NCBI GenBank assembly: GCA_050292235.1
Contig: JBNKLG010000035.1
Location: 1 to 25,358, forward strand
Length of the DNA: 25,358 nt
Direction: 5' to 3'
Source of the DNA: JBNKLG01 sp050292235
Lineage (GTDB): Bacteria > Pseudomonadota > Gammaproteobacteria > Chromatiales > Chromatiaceae
The number at the start of each line of letters is the position of its first letter. Position 1 is the first letter of the stretch. Made by a program: the position numbers and the translations under genes. This document shows positions 7,798 to 16,786 of this stretch, one piece after another. Below the pieces are notes generated by a model. The model was given only the letters and a program-made list of their open reading frames with translations. It searched no databases and had not been told where the DNA came from.

Positions 7798-9063
7798 TTA
7801 GCGTAATACCCGAAACTGCTGGCCCAACATTTCAGGCGTCACCAAAACAATGCCATTGGGTGTGACATAAAAGCGTTCCTTATCCGCCTCAAGGTCTTCA
7901 CCAATAGCGGCACCCTCAGGCACCACACAGCCCCGGTCCAATACCGCACGACGAATGGTGCAATTGCGCATGACGGTCACATCAGGCAGGAGTACCGAAT
8001 CCTCGACCAGTGAATAGGAATTCACCCGAACATTAGAGAACAGCAAAGAGTGTCTCACCACGGCGCCTGAGATGATACATCCGCCAGACACCATGGAATC
8101 CACCGCCATGCCACGACGATCATCATCATCAAATATAAATTTAGCCGGAGGAAACTGACCCGCATGGGTCCAGATCGGCCAGGTTTCATCGTACAGGTTG
8201 AGTGGCGGTGTAATGCCGGTCAATTCCAGATTGGCCCGCCAGAAAGAGTCCACCGTCCCCACATCACGCCAATAGGCCTGGTTGCCTTCGTGATCACGAA
8301 AGGGATAGGCGAGAATATGATAATTCTTGATCACCTGAGGGATGATGTCTTTCCCAAAATCGTGGCTGGACTGTTTGTCATCCGCATCCTTGATCAACTG
8401 TTCAAACAAAAAGCCTTTATTGAAGATGTAGATCCCCATCGAGGCCAAAGCCAAATCCGGTTTACCAGGTATAGACTCGGGCTCAGAGGGTTTCTCACTA
8501 AATTTGGTAATGCGCCTGTTTTCATCCACGCTCATGACACCAAAGGACTTGGCGGTTTCGATATCCACTTCGATGCAGGCAACCGTCATATCCGCACCTT
8601 TCTCGACGTGTTCAGCGATCATGGCACCGTAGTCCATTTTATAGATGTGATCACCGGCCAGAATCAGCACATAATTCGGATCATGGAGACGCAGGATGTC
8701 CATGTTCTGATAAACGGCATCGGCAGTGCCTGCATACCAGCTGGCCTCAATGCGCTGCTGGGCTGGAAGCAATTCGACAAACTCGTTGAACTCCCCGCGG
8801 AGAAAACTCCAACCCCGCTGCAGATGCAGTAACAGGGAATGGGCCTTGTATTGCGTCAAAACACCGACCTGACGAATGCCGGAATTGATGCAGTTTGACA
8901 GTGGAAAATCAATAATGCGGAACTTGCCCCCAAAAGGCACCGCCGGTTTTGCTCGCCAGGCCGTCAACTGTTTCAGTCGCGACCCTCGGCCCCCGGCCAA
9001 AATCAAAGCAAGGGTATTGCGCGTTAACCGGCTAACAAAACGTGGGTTTTGCTCGTGAAACAT
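7798..9063 (-). CDS. glgC: Glucose-1-phosphate adenylyltransferase (ADP-glucose pyrophosphorylase)
   Basis: This 421-residue nucleotidyltransferase makes ADP-glucose from ATP and glucose-1-phosphate, the committed step of bacterial glycogen synthesis. The N-terminal catalytic domain has LILAGGRGSRLKQLT and KPAVPFGGKFRIIDFPLSNC. It also has ASWYAGTADAVYQN and LILAGDHIYKMDY. A C-terminal left-handed beta-helix (FDDDDRRG through SLVEDSVLLPDVTV) is the usual allosteric and oligomerisation domain. An in-frame ATG at 9096 exists, but the ATG at 9063 is preferred because GAGGGGAG lies immediately upstream and the added 11 residues do not look family-like. The enzyme is usually activated by glycolytic intermediates and inhibited by AMP. 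malQ follows 95 bases downstream on the same strand. Confidence 0.96.
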   Translation of the reverse strand: MFHEQNPRFVSRLTRNTLALILAGGRGSRLKQLTAWRAKPAVPFGGKFRIIDFPLSNCINSGIRQVGVLTQYKAHSLLLHLQRGWSFLRGEFNEFVELLPAQQRIEASWYAGTADAVYQNMDILRLHDPNYVLILAGDHIYKMDYGAMIAEHVEKGADMTVACIEVDIETAKSFGVMSVDENRRITKFSEKPSEPESIPGKPDLALASMGIYIFNKGFLFEQLIKDADDKQSSHDFGKDIIPQVIKNYHILAYPFRDHEGNQAYWRDVGTVDSFWRANLELTGITPPLNLYDETWPIWTHAGQFPPAKFIFDDDDRRGMAVDSMVSGGCIISGAVVRHSLLFSNVRVNSYSLVEDSVLLPDVTVMRNCTIRRAVLDRGCVVPEGAAIGEDLEADKERFYVTPNGIVLVTPEMLGQQFRVLR

Positions 9064-9068
9064 CTTTT

Positions 9069-9076
9069 CTCCCCTC
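9069..9076 (-). promoter_or_regulatory. Ribosome binding site that sets the glgC start
   Basis: On the minus strand GAGGGGAG lies five bases before the ATG at 9063. It falls inside the longer reading frame that starts at 9096, so it argues for initiation at 9063. Confidence 0.7.
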
Positions 9077-9136
9077 AGTATGCCGGATCCAGGCATTTTG
9101 AATAATGGTCCATCTTGGCGTATTTAAGCAATCCCA

Positions 9137-9145
9137 ATTATGACA
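9137..9145 (-). promoter_or_regulatory. Candidate extended -10 promoter for glgC
   Basis: On the minus strand the sequence reads TGTCATAAT: CATAAT matches the -10 consensus at five of six positions and is preceded by the TGn extended -10 element. No good -35 is found 17 bases upstream. Transcription would start near 9130, giving a leader of about 67 bases. Confidence 0.35.
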
Positions 9146-9517
9146 GAGGATGAACTTGAGTGAGAAAAACCCTGACATCCTCTTGGAAAATCCTCATCTT
9201 GGAGCGAGAATAGGTGCCTACTTGGCCATGGAACCTCGGCATGGGCATCAATGCATTGAAAATCATCATTAGCCGTCCTGATCGCATCGGTTTTCCTATC
9301 GATGCCAATAAGTCGCCCATGCCCCGGGTTGCGCTGCCTGCCACCTCGGATCGCAAAATCAACCGCATTTTCCGGAAATGTCTCCCTGGTCCTGCAAACA
9401 CACAAAAAACAGCCGATCCGGACAAAGACCAGATCCAGCAGCCCATGGCAGGCGAACATCGCCTGTCTGTTTACCCACCTCACTCCCAAAGCTCGCCTAC
9501 ACATTGGAAGGACACCT

Positions 9518-10624
9518 ATGCCACAACTGAATAGCTACCTAAAACTCATGGCCGATAAAGATGCCTCGGACCTTTTCTTCTCCCCGGGCTCACCGCTGCA
9601 CATCAAAATCCAGGGCACCATCAAACCCGTCTCTGACCACATTATGTCTGAACGGGCGGTCAGAAAACTGGCCGACGAGGCCATGGATGAAGAACAACGC
9701 GCTGCCTTTAAGAAAAACCCGGAAATGAACCTGGGCATCGGTATCGACTCTGTCGGTCGTTTTCGCGTTAACATCTTTCGCCAGCGTGGCGCAGTGGGCA
9801 TGGTCATTCGCTTTTTAAAGCCCAAAATCCCGACTTTTGCAGAATTGAATATCCCGGATGTCTTCCGCGATCTGACCATGATGCACAGAGGGCTGATCCT
9901 GATTGTTGGCGCCACCGGTGCCGGCAAATCCACCACGCTGGCATCCATGATCGATTACCGAAATCGACACGCCTGCAACCATATTCTGACCATTGAAGAG
10001 CCCATCGAGTACTTCCATCCGTACAAAAAATCCGTGGTCAATCAGCGTGAAATTGGCTTTGACACGTTGAGCTACGAAGAGGCCCTGAAAAATGCCCTGC
10101 GCGAAGCACCGGACGTTATCCTGATTGGTGAAATTCGTGACCGGATTGCGATGCAATATGCGCTGAATTACGCAGAAACCGGTCACCTCTGCCTGGCCAC
10201 CCTCCACGCCACCAACGCCAACCATGCCTTGCAACGTATCAAAAACTTCTTTCCGGAAAGTATGCACGCCGGCATCTTCAGCGACCTCTCCCATAACCTG
10301 GCCGCCATTGCCTCTCAGCGCTTGGTCATCGGCAGGGACAACCGCCGCATACCCGCCATTGAGGTCATGCTGGCGACGCCTTATATCCGGGATCTCATCC
10401 TCAAGGGCGAGATCGATCAGGTGCGCGAGGCGATGGAGAAGAATCCCGAGGTCGGCATGCAGACCTTCGACCAGTCACTGTTCCAGCTTTATCAACGTGA
10501 TCTCATCGACAGGGATACCGCCATGAAATATGCCGAATCGGCCTCCAATCTCAATGTCATGCTCAAATACCATAGCGGCAAAGAGACCTTGAGGGCCGTT
10601 AACGCCAGTTTGGAAGTTGGTTGA
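9518..10624 (+). CDS. pilU: Type IV pilus retraction ATPase, PilU type
   Basis: This 368-residue PilT/PilU-family secretion ATPase opens with MADKDASDLFFSPGSPLHIK (11-30), wording typical of PilU. Walker A is GATGAGKS (131-138). The Asp box LTIEEPIEY, Walker B-like VILIGEIRDRIAMQYAL and His box TGHLCLATLHATNA follow. A hexamer at the inner-membrane base of the pilus would power pilin disassembly and twitching, with PilU acting beside PilT. A longer in-frame start at 9302 is rejected: GGAAGGA sits seven bases before the ATG at 9518, and the extra upstream residues are not family-like. pilT usually neighbours pilU, but here the flanks are glycogen and sugar genes. It converges on pgi. Confidence 0.92.
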   Translation: MPQLNSYLKLMADKDASDLFFSPGSPLHIKIQGTIKPVSDHIMSERAVRKLADEAMDEEQRAAFKKNPEMNLGIGIDSVGRFRVNIFRQRGAVGMVIRFLKPKIPTFAELNIPDVFRDLTMMHRGLILIVGATGAGKSTTLASMIDYRNRHACNHILTIEEPIEYFHPYKKSVVNQREIGFDTLSYEEALKNALREAPDVILIGEIRDRIAMQYALNYAETGHLCLATLHATNANHALQRIKNFFPESMHAGIFSDLSHNLAAIASQRLVIGRDNRRIPAIEVMLATPYIRDLILKGEIDQVREAMEKNPEVGMQTFDQSLFQLYQRDLIDRDTAMKYAESASNLNVMLKYHSGKETLRAVNASLEVG

Positions 10625-10638
10625 ATTCGGCTTGATTG

Positions 10639-10656
10639 CGACACAGGGAGGTGTCG
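10639..10656. terminator. Hairpin between convergent pilU and pgi
   Basis: CGACAC and GTGTCG form a perfect six-base stem around AGGGAG. With one bulged base it can be extended by three pairs (TTG/CAA). It lies in the 54-base gap between two convergent genes, where a bidirectional terminator would be useful, but neither side has a clear run of T, so an intrinsic terminator is uncertain. Confidence 0.35.
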
Positions 10657-10678
10657 GCAAAACCAAAGGTTGACCGTT

Positions 10679-12337
10679 TCAAGTAGCCTGCTGAGCCAAC
10701 CTACGTGAGCGGATATAGGCCAGCAATCCCTGAGTAGAGGCATCATGCTCTCCTGATAAGGCTTCACCCTGGAGTTCAGGCAATATCACCTTGGCCAACT
10801 GTTTGCCCAGCTCCACCCCCCACTGATCATAGGCATTCACGCCCCAGATCACACTTTGCACAAAAATCTTGTGCTCATAGAGTGCAATGAGCGCTCCCAG
10901 ACTCACGGGCGTCACCCAATCCAACAGTAAGGTGTTCGTCGGGCGGTTACCGGGAAAGACCTTATGTTTGGCGAGCAGTGCCAGCCTTTCTCCTGTCAGA
11001 CCCTCAGCCTCCAGCTCAACCCGGGCCTCAGCCTCGGTTTTACCTCTCATCAAGGCCTCGGGCTGGGCGAGGAAATTGGCCAGCAGTTTCTCGTGCTGTC
11101 CGTCCAACGGGTTGTAGCTGTTGATGGGCATGATGAAATCACAGGGAATCAGGCGCGTACCCTGGTGGATCAGCTGATAGTAGGCATGTTGACCATCGGT
11201 GCCTGCCGTACCCCAGATGATGGGGCCGGTCGAGTAGTCCACACGCTCTCCCTCCCGTGTTACGCCTTTCCCGTTGCTCTCCATATCCGCCTGTTGCAGA
11301 TAATCCGGCAGAAAGCGCAGATATTGGTCATAAGGCAGGATGGCCTGGCTGTGAGCGCCAGCAAAATTGCCATACCAAACCCCCAACAGCCCCAAAATCA
11401 CTGGCATGTTTTCGGCCAGGGGCGCGTCACGGAAATGCTGATCCATAGCGTGGGCGCCTGCCAGTAACTGGCGAAAATTATCCATACCGATAGCGACGGC
11501 AATCGAGAAACCGATGGCCGACCAGAGGGAATAGCGCCCGCCGACCCAATCCCAGAACGGCAGCATGTGATCACCATCAATACCAAAAGCTTCGACCTCC
11601 TGTCGATTGGTGGAGACGGCGACAAAATGGTTGGCCACGGCCTTTTCATCCTGCAGACCATCCAAGAGCCAACGCCGGGCCGCATGGGCATTGGCCAGGG
11701 TCTCCTGGGTGGTAAAGGTTTTGGAGGCCACAATGAATAAAGTGCTTTCAGGATCCAGCGGTTTCAGGGTTTCTGCCAGATGGGTGCCATCTACATTGGA
11801 AACAAAATGCACTTCAAGACCCTGCTTCCAATAAGGGCGCAGAGCCTCAGCCACCATCAAAGGCCCCAGATTGGAACCGCCAATGCCAATATTGACCACA
11901 TGGGTAATGGCCCTGCCGGTAAAGCCTCTCCAGTCACCACGGCGTATGGCTTTTGACAGCTTTTCCATCTGATCCAGTACCTGATGTACCTCGGGCAGGA
12001 CATCCTGGCCATCCACCAGAATCGGCTCGCCACCGGGATGGCGCAGTGCTATATGCAGCACTGCCCGGTCTTCGGTGTTGTTGATGTGTTCGCCACTGAA
12101 CATGCGCTGACGCCAACCCGCCAGATCACGCTCCTCTGCCAGCGCCAACAACAGGGAGAGGGTTTCGTCCGTCATCCGGTTTTTGGAATAGTCCAGAAAA
12201 ATTCCGGCGTGACTCAGACTAAAGCGCTGAAAACGATCCGGGTCCTGTAGAAAAAGGTCCCGCATTTTCACTGCTGACAGGTTTTGCCAGTGCTCCCGCA
12301 GACGCTCGACGCTCTTAGATTGACTGAAACCTGTCAC
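10679..12337 (-). CDS. pgi: Glucose-6-phosphate isomerase
   Basis: The 552-residue protein matches bacterial/animal-type Pgi in length and sequence. VVNIGIGGSNLGPLM (148-161) and FVSNVDGTH bind the sugar phosphate. DWVGGRYSLWSAIG (263-276) is the family signature. Glu353 in QADMESNGKG and His384 in GTDGQHAYYQLIHQG are the predicted catalytic residues, and a C-terminal SVIWGVNAYDQWGVELGK block carries the conserved lysine. It interconverts glucose-6-phosphate and fructose-6-phosphate in the cytoplasm, feeding carbon toward or away from glycogen. The start is GTG at 12337 with GGGAGG five bases upstream. It is divergent from glgA, sharing a 194-base promoter region. Confidence 0.97.
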   Translation of the reverse strand: MTGFSQSKSVERLREHWQNLSAVKMRDLFLQDPDRFQRFSLSHAGIFLDYSKNRMTDETLSLLLALAEERDLAGWRQRMFSGEHINNTEDRAVLHIALRHPGGEPILVDGQDVLPEVHQVLDQMEKLSKAIRRGDWRGFTGRAITHVVNIGIGGSNLGPLMVAEALRPYWKQGLEVHFVSNVDGTHLAETLKPLDPESTLFIVASKTFTTQETLANAHAARRWLLDGLQDEKAVANHFVAVSTNRQEVEAFGIDGDHMLPFWDWVGGRYSLWSAIGFSIAVAIGMDNFRQLLAGAHAMDQHFRDAPLAENMPVILGLLGVWYGNFAGAHSQAILPYDQYLRFLPDYLQQADMESNGKGVTREGERVDYSTGPIIWGTAGTDGQHAYYQLIHQGTRLIPCDFIMPINSYNPLDGQHEKLLANFLAQPEALMRGKTEAEARVELEAEGLTGERLALLAKHKVFPGNRPTNTLLLDWVTPVSLGALIALYEHKIFVQSVIWGVNAYDQWGVELGKQLAKVILPELQGEALSGEHDASTQGLLAYIRSRRLAQQAT

Positions 12338-12531
12338 ACATGCCTCCCATCGTCATGATTTTCAGACCTCTGATGCTACCATTCAGACAGGTATTTTGAT
12401 CGCTTTATCCCAAATTTCCGAGATCCTATTCTCGCACTCGCCACATAAGAGATGGTTGTCATCACGCAGGCAAAAGTAAGCTAGTATCCTAACAACCTTC
12501 AGTCGTTCTCGATCTGCATGATAAAAAACCA
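12338..12531. other. Shared upstream region of divergent pgi and glgA
   Basis: No gene is visible. The only promoter-like pairing toward glgA is TTGTCA (12456-12461) with TAGTAT (12482-12487), but their 20-base spacing is too long for a normal sigma70 site. glgA has no obvious Shine-Dalgarno before its ATG. The GGGAGG of pgi lies at the left end. Confidence 0.3.
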
Positions 12532-13983
12532 ATGAACATTCTTTTTGCGACCAGTGAGGCCCTGCCCTATATCAAAACCGGCGGTTTGGCTGATGTCTCT
12601 GGTGCCTTGCCGCCCGTTTTATGCCAAGCCGGTCTGGATGTGCGCTTGGTGCTACCCGCCTACCCCAGCGCCATGGAATCGCTGATCGATTGCCATGAGG
12701 TCGCACAACTCCATCTTTCGGATCATTCACCTTTGATCAGAATCCTGGAGGGCCGTGGACAAGAAGGCATGAGGGTCTATTTGATTGAGGCAGGAGAGGC
12801 CTTTCACCGCAATGGTAGCCCATACACCGCCCCCCATGGCGGCGATTGGCCCGACAACCCTCATCGTTTTGCCCTCTTCTGCCGTGCTGTCACCGCCATC
12901 GCCCTAAACCAGGCTCAGCTTAACTGGCCTGTGGATCTGGTACATACCAACGATTGGCAAACGGGTTTGATACCTGCCCTATTGCACCAACATAAGCAGC
13001 GACCTGCCACACTATTCACCATCCACAATCTCTCCTACCAGGGAATTTTCCATCACAGTGTTTTTCAGGATCTCGCTTTACCCGCCAATCTCTGGCACAT
13101 GAACGGTCTGGAATACTATGGTCAGCTCTCCTTTATCAAAGGTGGACTGGTTTATGCCGACCGTATCAACACCGTCAGCCCAACTTATGCTCAGGAGATC
13201 CGCACCCCTCAGTTTGGTTGTGGAATAGAGGGTCTGCTCAATCACCGGAGCAGTCATCTCAGCGGCATTCTCAACGGCATCGATTACCAGACCTGGAACC
13301 CTGCCGAGGACACCAATCTGGCCGCAACCTTCAACGCCGACCGCCTCGACGCCAGGGCGAACAACAAACGGGCCCTGCAGCGACACTTTGGTCTGGCCGA
13401 GAGCGATGAGGCCATGCTGTTTGGTCACATTGGTCGTCTGGTGGCGCAAAAAGGGGTGGATCTGATTCTGGGCCTGTTGCCACGTCTGCATCTGCTGGGA
13501 AAGATACAGATCGTCATTTTAGGCTCGGGTGATCCGCTGTTGGAGAGCGCTTTGCACCAAGCTCAGGATCAATATCCGGAATTGATCAGTTGTACCATCG
13601 GCTATAACGAGCCGCTGGCCCATCAGATTGAGGCAGGATGCGATGCCTTCCTCATGCCATCGCGATTCGAACCCTGTGGACTCAATCAGCTCTACAGCCT
13701 GCGTTATGGCGCCCTGCCCATCGTTCATAAAACCGGTGGTCTGGCCGATTCCGTGATCGATACCAATGAAGAGAATCTGGCCTCAGGCAGGGCCAATGGC
13801 TTTGTGTTCGAGCATGCGGATCCTCAAGGCATTTGGTATGCCGTGGATCAGGCCATCCGCTGTTACCGGGAGCAACCGGGAACCTGGAAGCAATTGATGC
13901 GCAATGCCATGGCCGTTGACCATAGCTGGCATCGAAGTGCCCAGGAATACATCCAGCTTTATCATCAAATCCTTTCGGATTAG
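12532..13983 (+). CDS. glgA: Glycogen synthase (ADP-glucose type, GT5)
   Basis: The 483-residue GT-B glycosyltransferase has the GT5 hallmark KTGGL (15-19) in IKTGGLADVSGALP for ADP-glucose binding. VHTNDWQTGLIPALL and TIHNLSYQG are in the N-terminal Rossmann domain, and GHIGRLVAQKGVDLI and SRFEPCGLNQLYSLRYG in the C-terminal donor-binding domain. It extends alpha-1,4-glucan chains using ADP-glucose made by GlgC. Length is normal for the family (E. coli about 477). There is no clear Shine-Dalgarno, but the N-terminus MNILFATSEA is exactly where the family begins. The stop lies 15 bases from the convergent ppx stop. Confidence 0.96.
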   Translation: MNILFATSEALPYIKTGGLADVSGALPPVLCQAGLDVRLVLPAYPSAMESLIDCHEVAQLHLSDHSPLIRILEGRGQEGMRVYLIEAGEAFHRNGSPYTAPHGGDWPDNPHRFALFCRAVTAIALNQAQLNWPVDLVHTNDWQTGLIPALLHQHKQRPATLFTIHNLSYQGIFHHSVFQDLALPANLWHMNGLEYYGQLSFIKGGLVYADRINTVSPTYAQEIRTPQFGCGIEGLLNHRSSHLSGILNGIDYQTWNPAEDTNLAATFNADRLDARANNKRALQRHFGLAESDEAMLFGHIGRLVAQKGVDLILGLLPRLHLLGKIQIVILGSGDPLLESALHQAQDQYPELISCTIGYNEPLAHQIEAGCDAFLMPSRFEPCGLNQLYSLRYGALPIVHKTGGLADSVIDTNEENLASGRANGFVFEHADPQGIWYAVDQAIRCYREQPGTWKQLMRNAMAVDHSWHRSAQEYIQLYHQILSD

Positions 13984-13998
13984 CCTCAATTTCTGGCG

Positions 13999-15534
13999 TT
14001 ACTCATAACAGAGTTTGAAACCCACAGGTTTTAACCGCTTCGCCTCCTGTTCCAGTTCAGCACAGGTCAGAGGGTGCGACTTGAGCCACTTATTGGGAAA
14101 ATGAAGGCTGAGGGCATCACCCTCAATCGTGAGCGTTGGGAAGGGTCGATTAACGGCAGAGCGCGATCGATGCAGCAATACCCCAAGACGCAACAGAACA
14201 CAGAGATACAAGGCCGATGCCCGTTCTACCTCTGGCAGTGCCTCGAAAATCGCAGGAGTGAGTTTCCGCCGATGTCCCAACACCAACGCCGCCAATAATT
14301 GCTGTTGATGACGGGTAAACCCTGGCATGTCGGCATTTTTGACAATGTAACTGCCGTGTTTTTGATATTGGGAATGGGAGATCCGAACACCAATCTCATG
14401 CAAGCGGCAGGCCCAGCCCAGCATCAACTCGCCTTCATCAATGCCGATCTCCCAAACCCCTTGCGTCTGCTCCAACAGAGCTAGGGCAGTGGTTTGTACC
14501 CGTTGTGCCTGCTCCACATCCAGGTCATAGCGTTTGATCAGGGCAGACACCGTGGCATCGCGCACGTCCTGATGATGGATACGGCCAATCATGTCATAGA
14601 GCAAACCCTCACGCAGGGCCTGATTTGACACCATCATCTGCTTGATTTTCAGTGCCTTGAAAACCGACACCAACACCGCTACGCCACCGGCAATAACCGG
14701 CAGCCGGTCTGAGCTGAGGACGGGGAAGCTCAGCTTATCGACCTGCCCCGCTGCGACCAAGGCTTTCTTCAACTTCTTTAAGGCACTGTGACTGATACCC
14801 TGATCGCACCAACCCGCCGCCGCCACGACATCACGAATCGCCTTGATGGTGCCCGAGCTACCTACTGCGGAAACCCAATCGGTGCTCAAAAAAGCCCCCT
14901 TCACAGGCCGCAGTTCCAAAGCGGCCGCTGTCTCGGCATTTCTCATGGCTGAGACTGTAATGAGCCCATCCGGAAAATGCGCCAGACTCATGGAGACGCA
15001 GCCCATGTGCAGACTCTCCCGCTTCAAGGGTGAAAAACCCTCACCCACGATGAGTTCAGTACTGCCGCCACCAATATCCACCACCAGGCGTCGACCTTCA
15101 CCAGCAGCCAACCCATGGGCAACGCCCAGATAGACCAGGCGGGCTTCTTCACGACCGGCAATGATTTCAATCGGATGTCCCAACGCTGCTCTGGCCTCAG
15201 CCAAAAAGGCATCGGCCTGACGCACCTGGCGCAAGGTGTTGGTCCCCACCGCCTGAACCGCACCTTGGGGCAGGGTTTTCAGGCGCTGGCCAAAGCGCTT
15301 CAAACAGTTGATGGCGTTCTCTTTGGCCTCTGCGGAAAGCTGCTTGTCTGGTGTTAACCCCGCAGCCAGACGCACCGTTTCGCGCAGTTTATCCACCACT
15401 TGCAGATGACCGGTCTGATCCAGGGTGGCGACAATCAGATGGAAACTGTTGGATCCCAAATCCACTGCAGCGACAGTCGCCCTTCCCTCTGCATCAAACA
15501 GGGTCGGGTATTCGCTGATATTTTTTGGGCTCAT
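13999..15534 (-). CDS. ppx: Exopolyphosphatase / pppGpp phosphohydrolase (Ppx/GppA family)
   Basis: This 511-residue ASKHA-fold phosphatase carries the two phosphate-binding loops DLGSNS (25-30) and VVDIGGGSTE (151-160). The catalytic-glutamate region is GREEARLVYLGVAHG (about 127-141). A C-terminal HD-like helical domain follows (HEIGVRISHSQYQKHGSYIV). The family removes terminal phosphate from polyphosphate or converts pppGpp to ppGpp. Length (E. coli PPX is 513) favours the long Ppx form, but sequence alone does not separate PPX from GppA. AGGGGTC precedes the ATG. It is the last gene of the minus-strand stator block, 111 bases after the PilZ gene; co-transcription is possible but not shown. 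Confidence 0.92.
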   Translation of the reverse strand: MSPKNISEYPTLFDAEGRATVAAVDLGSNSFHLIVATLDQTGHLQVVDKLRETVRLAAGLTPDKQLSAEAKENAINCLKRFGQRLKTLPQGAVQAVGTNTLRQVRQADAFLAEARAALGHPIEIIAGREEARLVYLGVAHGLAAGEGRRLVVDIGGGSTELIVGEGFSPLKRESLHMGCVSMSLAHFPDGLITVSAMRNAETAAALELRPVKGAFLSTDWVSAVGSSGTIKAIRDVVAAAGWCDQGISHSALKKLKKALVAAGQVDKLSFPVLSSDRLPVIAGGVAVLVSVFKALKIKQMMVSNQALREGLLYDMIGRIHHQDVRDATVSALIKRYDLDVEQAQRVQTTALALLEQTQGVWEIGIDEGELMLGWACRLHEIGVRISHSQYQKHGSYIVKNADMPGFTRHQQQLLAALVLGHRRKLTPAIFEALPEVERASALYLCVLLRLGVLLHRSRSAVNRPFPTLTIEGDALSLHFPNKWLKSHPLTCAELEQEAKRLKPVGFKLCYE

Positions 15535-15645
15535 AGAAACAAGACCCCTACCTCTGTGGCTAAGGAGACAGGCTTTGGTGGTCTGCTGTTTTGCATGCTG
15601 TTTCTTTGGAACTTATTCTGAAAATGCGACAAGACGAACCCCGCC

Positions 15646-16257
15646 CTATTCGTTTGTCAAAGAGGCTCTCTCTTCCCGTTCTTCACGACGTTTGCGCAAC
15701 ATTTCACTCTGGCGCTGAATGACATGACGAATCAGCATATCCCGATCCTGCTCACGTAGATAGCTGAAATTAACCCGCAACAGGTAGGGCATTTCCGCGT
15801 CCTCGGTTTTATCACAGTCCACCACCTCGGCGGGCAAAACCATCCCGGTGTATGAGGGCAACAGAAGTAGTTTCATCTCCAGCAGAATCCCTGGATTCAG
15901 TGGTTTTTCCACATGCATCGCCAACCCACTGGCACTGATGTTTCCAGAACGGATCGGTTGCTCTGTCAAGTCTGAGTGCACCGCATCCACATGACGGGCC
16001 AGAACCTCCACCCGACGATCCAGAGAGGCCAAATAGGCGCCAATATCCGGATATTGCAAAGCAATATTCCGCATTAACGTAACCACCTCCTGGCGCATCA
16101 TCATGACCTCCGCCGAAGCAGAAAAACCGCCCGACAAGCCCTTACGGTAGCTTTCCAGCCAAGCCTCTTTCTCCTCAGGTGGTATCTGCCGATAAGTCAC
16201 CTGAAGCGCATCCTCTACCCGGAAATAGTTCCTGCGATCGTCGTCATCAAAGCTCAT
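15646..16257 (-). CDS. PilZ-domain protein with a helical insert, in the stator operon
   Basis: In this 203-residue protein the two c-di-GMP contact motifs of PilZ domains are present but far apart: RNYFR (residues 9-13, RxxxR form) and NISASG (106-111, [D/N]xSxxG form). A helical stretch of about 80 residues separates them, where ordinary PilZ domains have a short beta segment. The C-terminus is a charged helix rich in R and E (about 180-203). It resembles single-domain PilZ proteins with an inserted long helix that drives oligomerisation. It starts 19 bases after the pomB stop, with AGGAAAAAGAG before the ATG, so it is very probably co-expressed with PomAB. A role as a c-di-GMP-responsive brake or assembly factor, by analogy with YcgR or FlgZ, is inference. 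Confidence 0.82.
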   Translation of the reverse strand: MSFDDDDRRNYFRVEDALQVTYRQIPPEEKEAWLESYRKGLSGGFSASAEVMMMRQEVVTLMRNIALQYPDIGAYLASLDRRVEVLARHVDAVHSDLTEQPIRSGNISASGLAMHVEKPLNPGILLEMKLLLLPSYTGMVLPAEVVDCDKTEDAEMPYLLRVNFSYLREQDRDMLIRHVIQRQSEMLRKRREEREERASLTNE

Positions 16258-16276
16258 CTCTTTTTCCTATCTGAAT

Positions 16277-16786
16277 TTAGCCTCTGGGATGAAGTGGCAT
16301 GCCGTATCGCCCCTCAATAGAGGAGCGGAACCGAAATTCCGGTTGAGGTTCGGGCGCAGAAGTCGGTGACTCTGGCTGAACTTCCAGTTTTGGCGCTGGC
16401 TTCGGGGCCACCTCTGGCTTGGTATTGAATTTAAGCCTGGGCTTCAAGTTCGGCTTCGGCTTAAATTCCAGCTTGGGTTTTGTGTCAGGATTCGGTGCGG
16501 TGGTTGGAGCCGGTTTCGGAATGGCATCCGTCCTGGGTTTAAATTTCAATTCTGGTTTTGTCTCCGATTCGGGCACCTCTTCTGGGGGCTGGCTAGGCTT
16601 TTTTGCCTCAGAATTGTTGTCGTTGGTTTGTGGTGGTGCTGCCTCTGGAATCGGATCTGGTTTTGCCTCTGGGATTGCGTGCTCTTCAACCGTCGGCACG
16701 CCCCCGGGGATTAGGGTCCGAGACGGGCGCTTGGGCAGCAATGCCTTTGCTGGCACCCCCTCCTTGGCCCCCTGCAAGATATCTTG
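16277..16786 (-). repeat. Pro/Lys-rich repetitive tail of PomB
   Basis: Residues 314-482 of PomB are rich in P, K, E and A. The unit K-P-x-L-x-F-x recurs as KPELKFK, KPKLEFK and KPRLKFN, with a looser QPEFRFR near the end. The regular Leu-x-Phe spacing sets it apart from random Pro/Lys sequence and recalls TonB-type stiff periplasmic spacers. Confidence 0.7.

Larger units (their letters stand above)
9064..9517. other. 454-base intergenic region between divergent glgC and pilU
   Basis: Short reading frames cross this region on both strands, but none has a ribosome site, a recognisable domain or a plausible boundary; one on the plus strand runs over the pilU start. The region must hold the promoters for glgC and pilU. 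A possible extended -10 for glgC is listed separately. GAGGAT (9145-9150) is followed by two copies of its complement ATCCTC (9176-9181 and 9191-9196), an imperfect repeat near the glgC promoter of unknown meaning. I see no RNA gene here. Confidence 0.5.

Noticed and set aside
9214..9534. A 106-codon plus-strand frame in the glgC-pilU gap
   Set aside because: It overlaps the well-supported pilU start in another frame, has no ribosome site and shows no recognisable domain.
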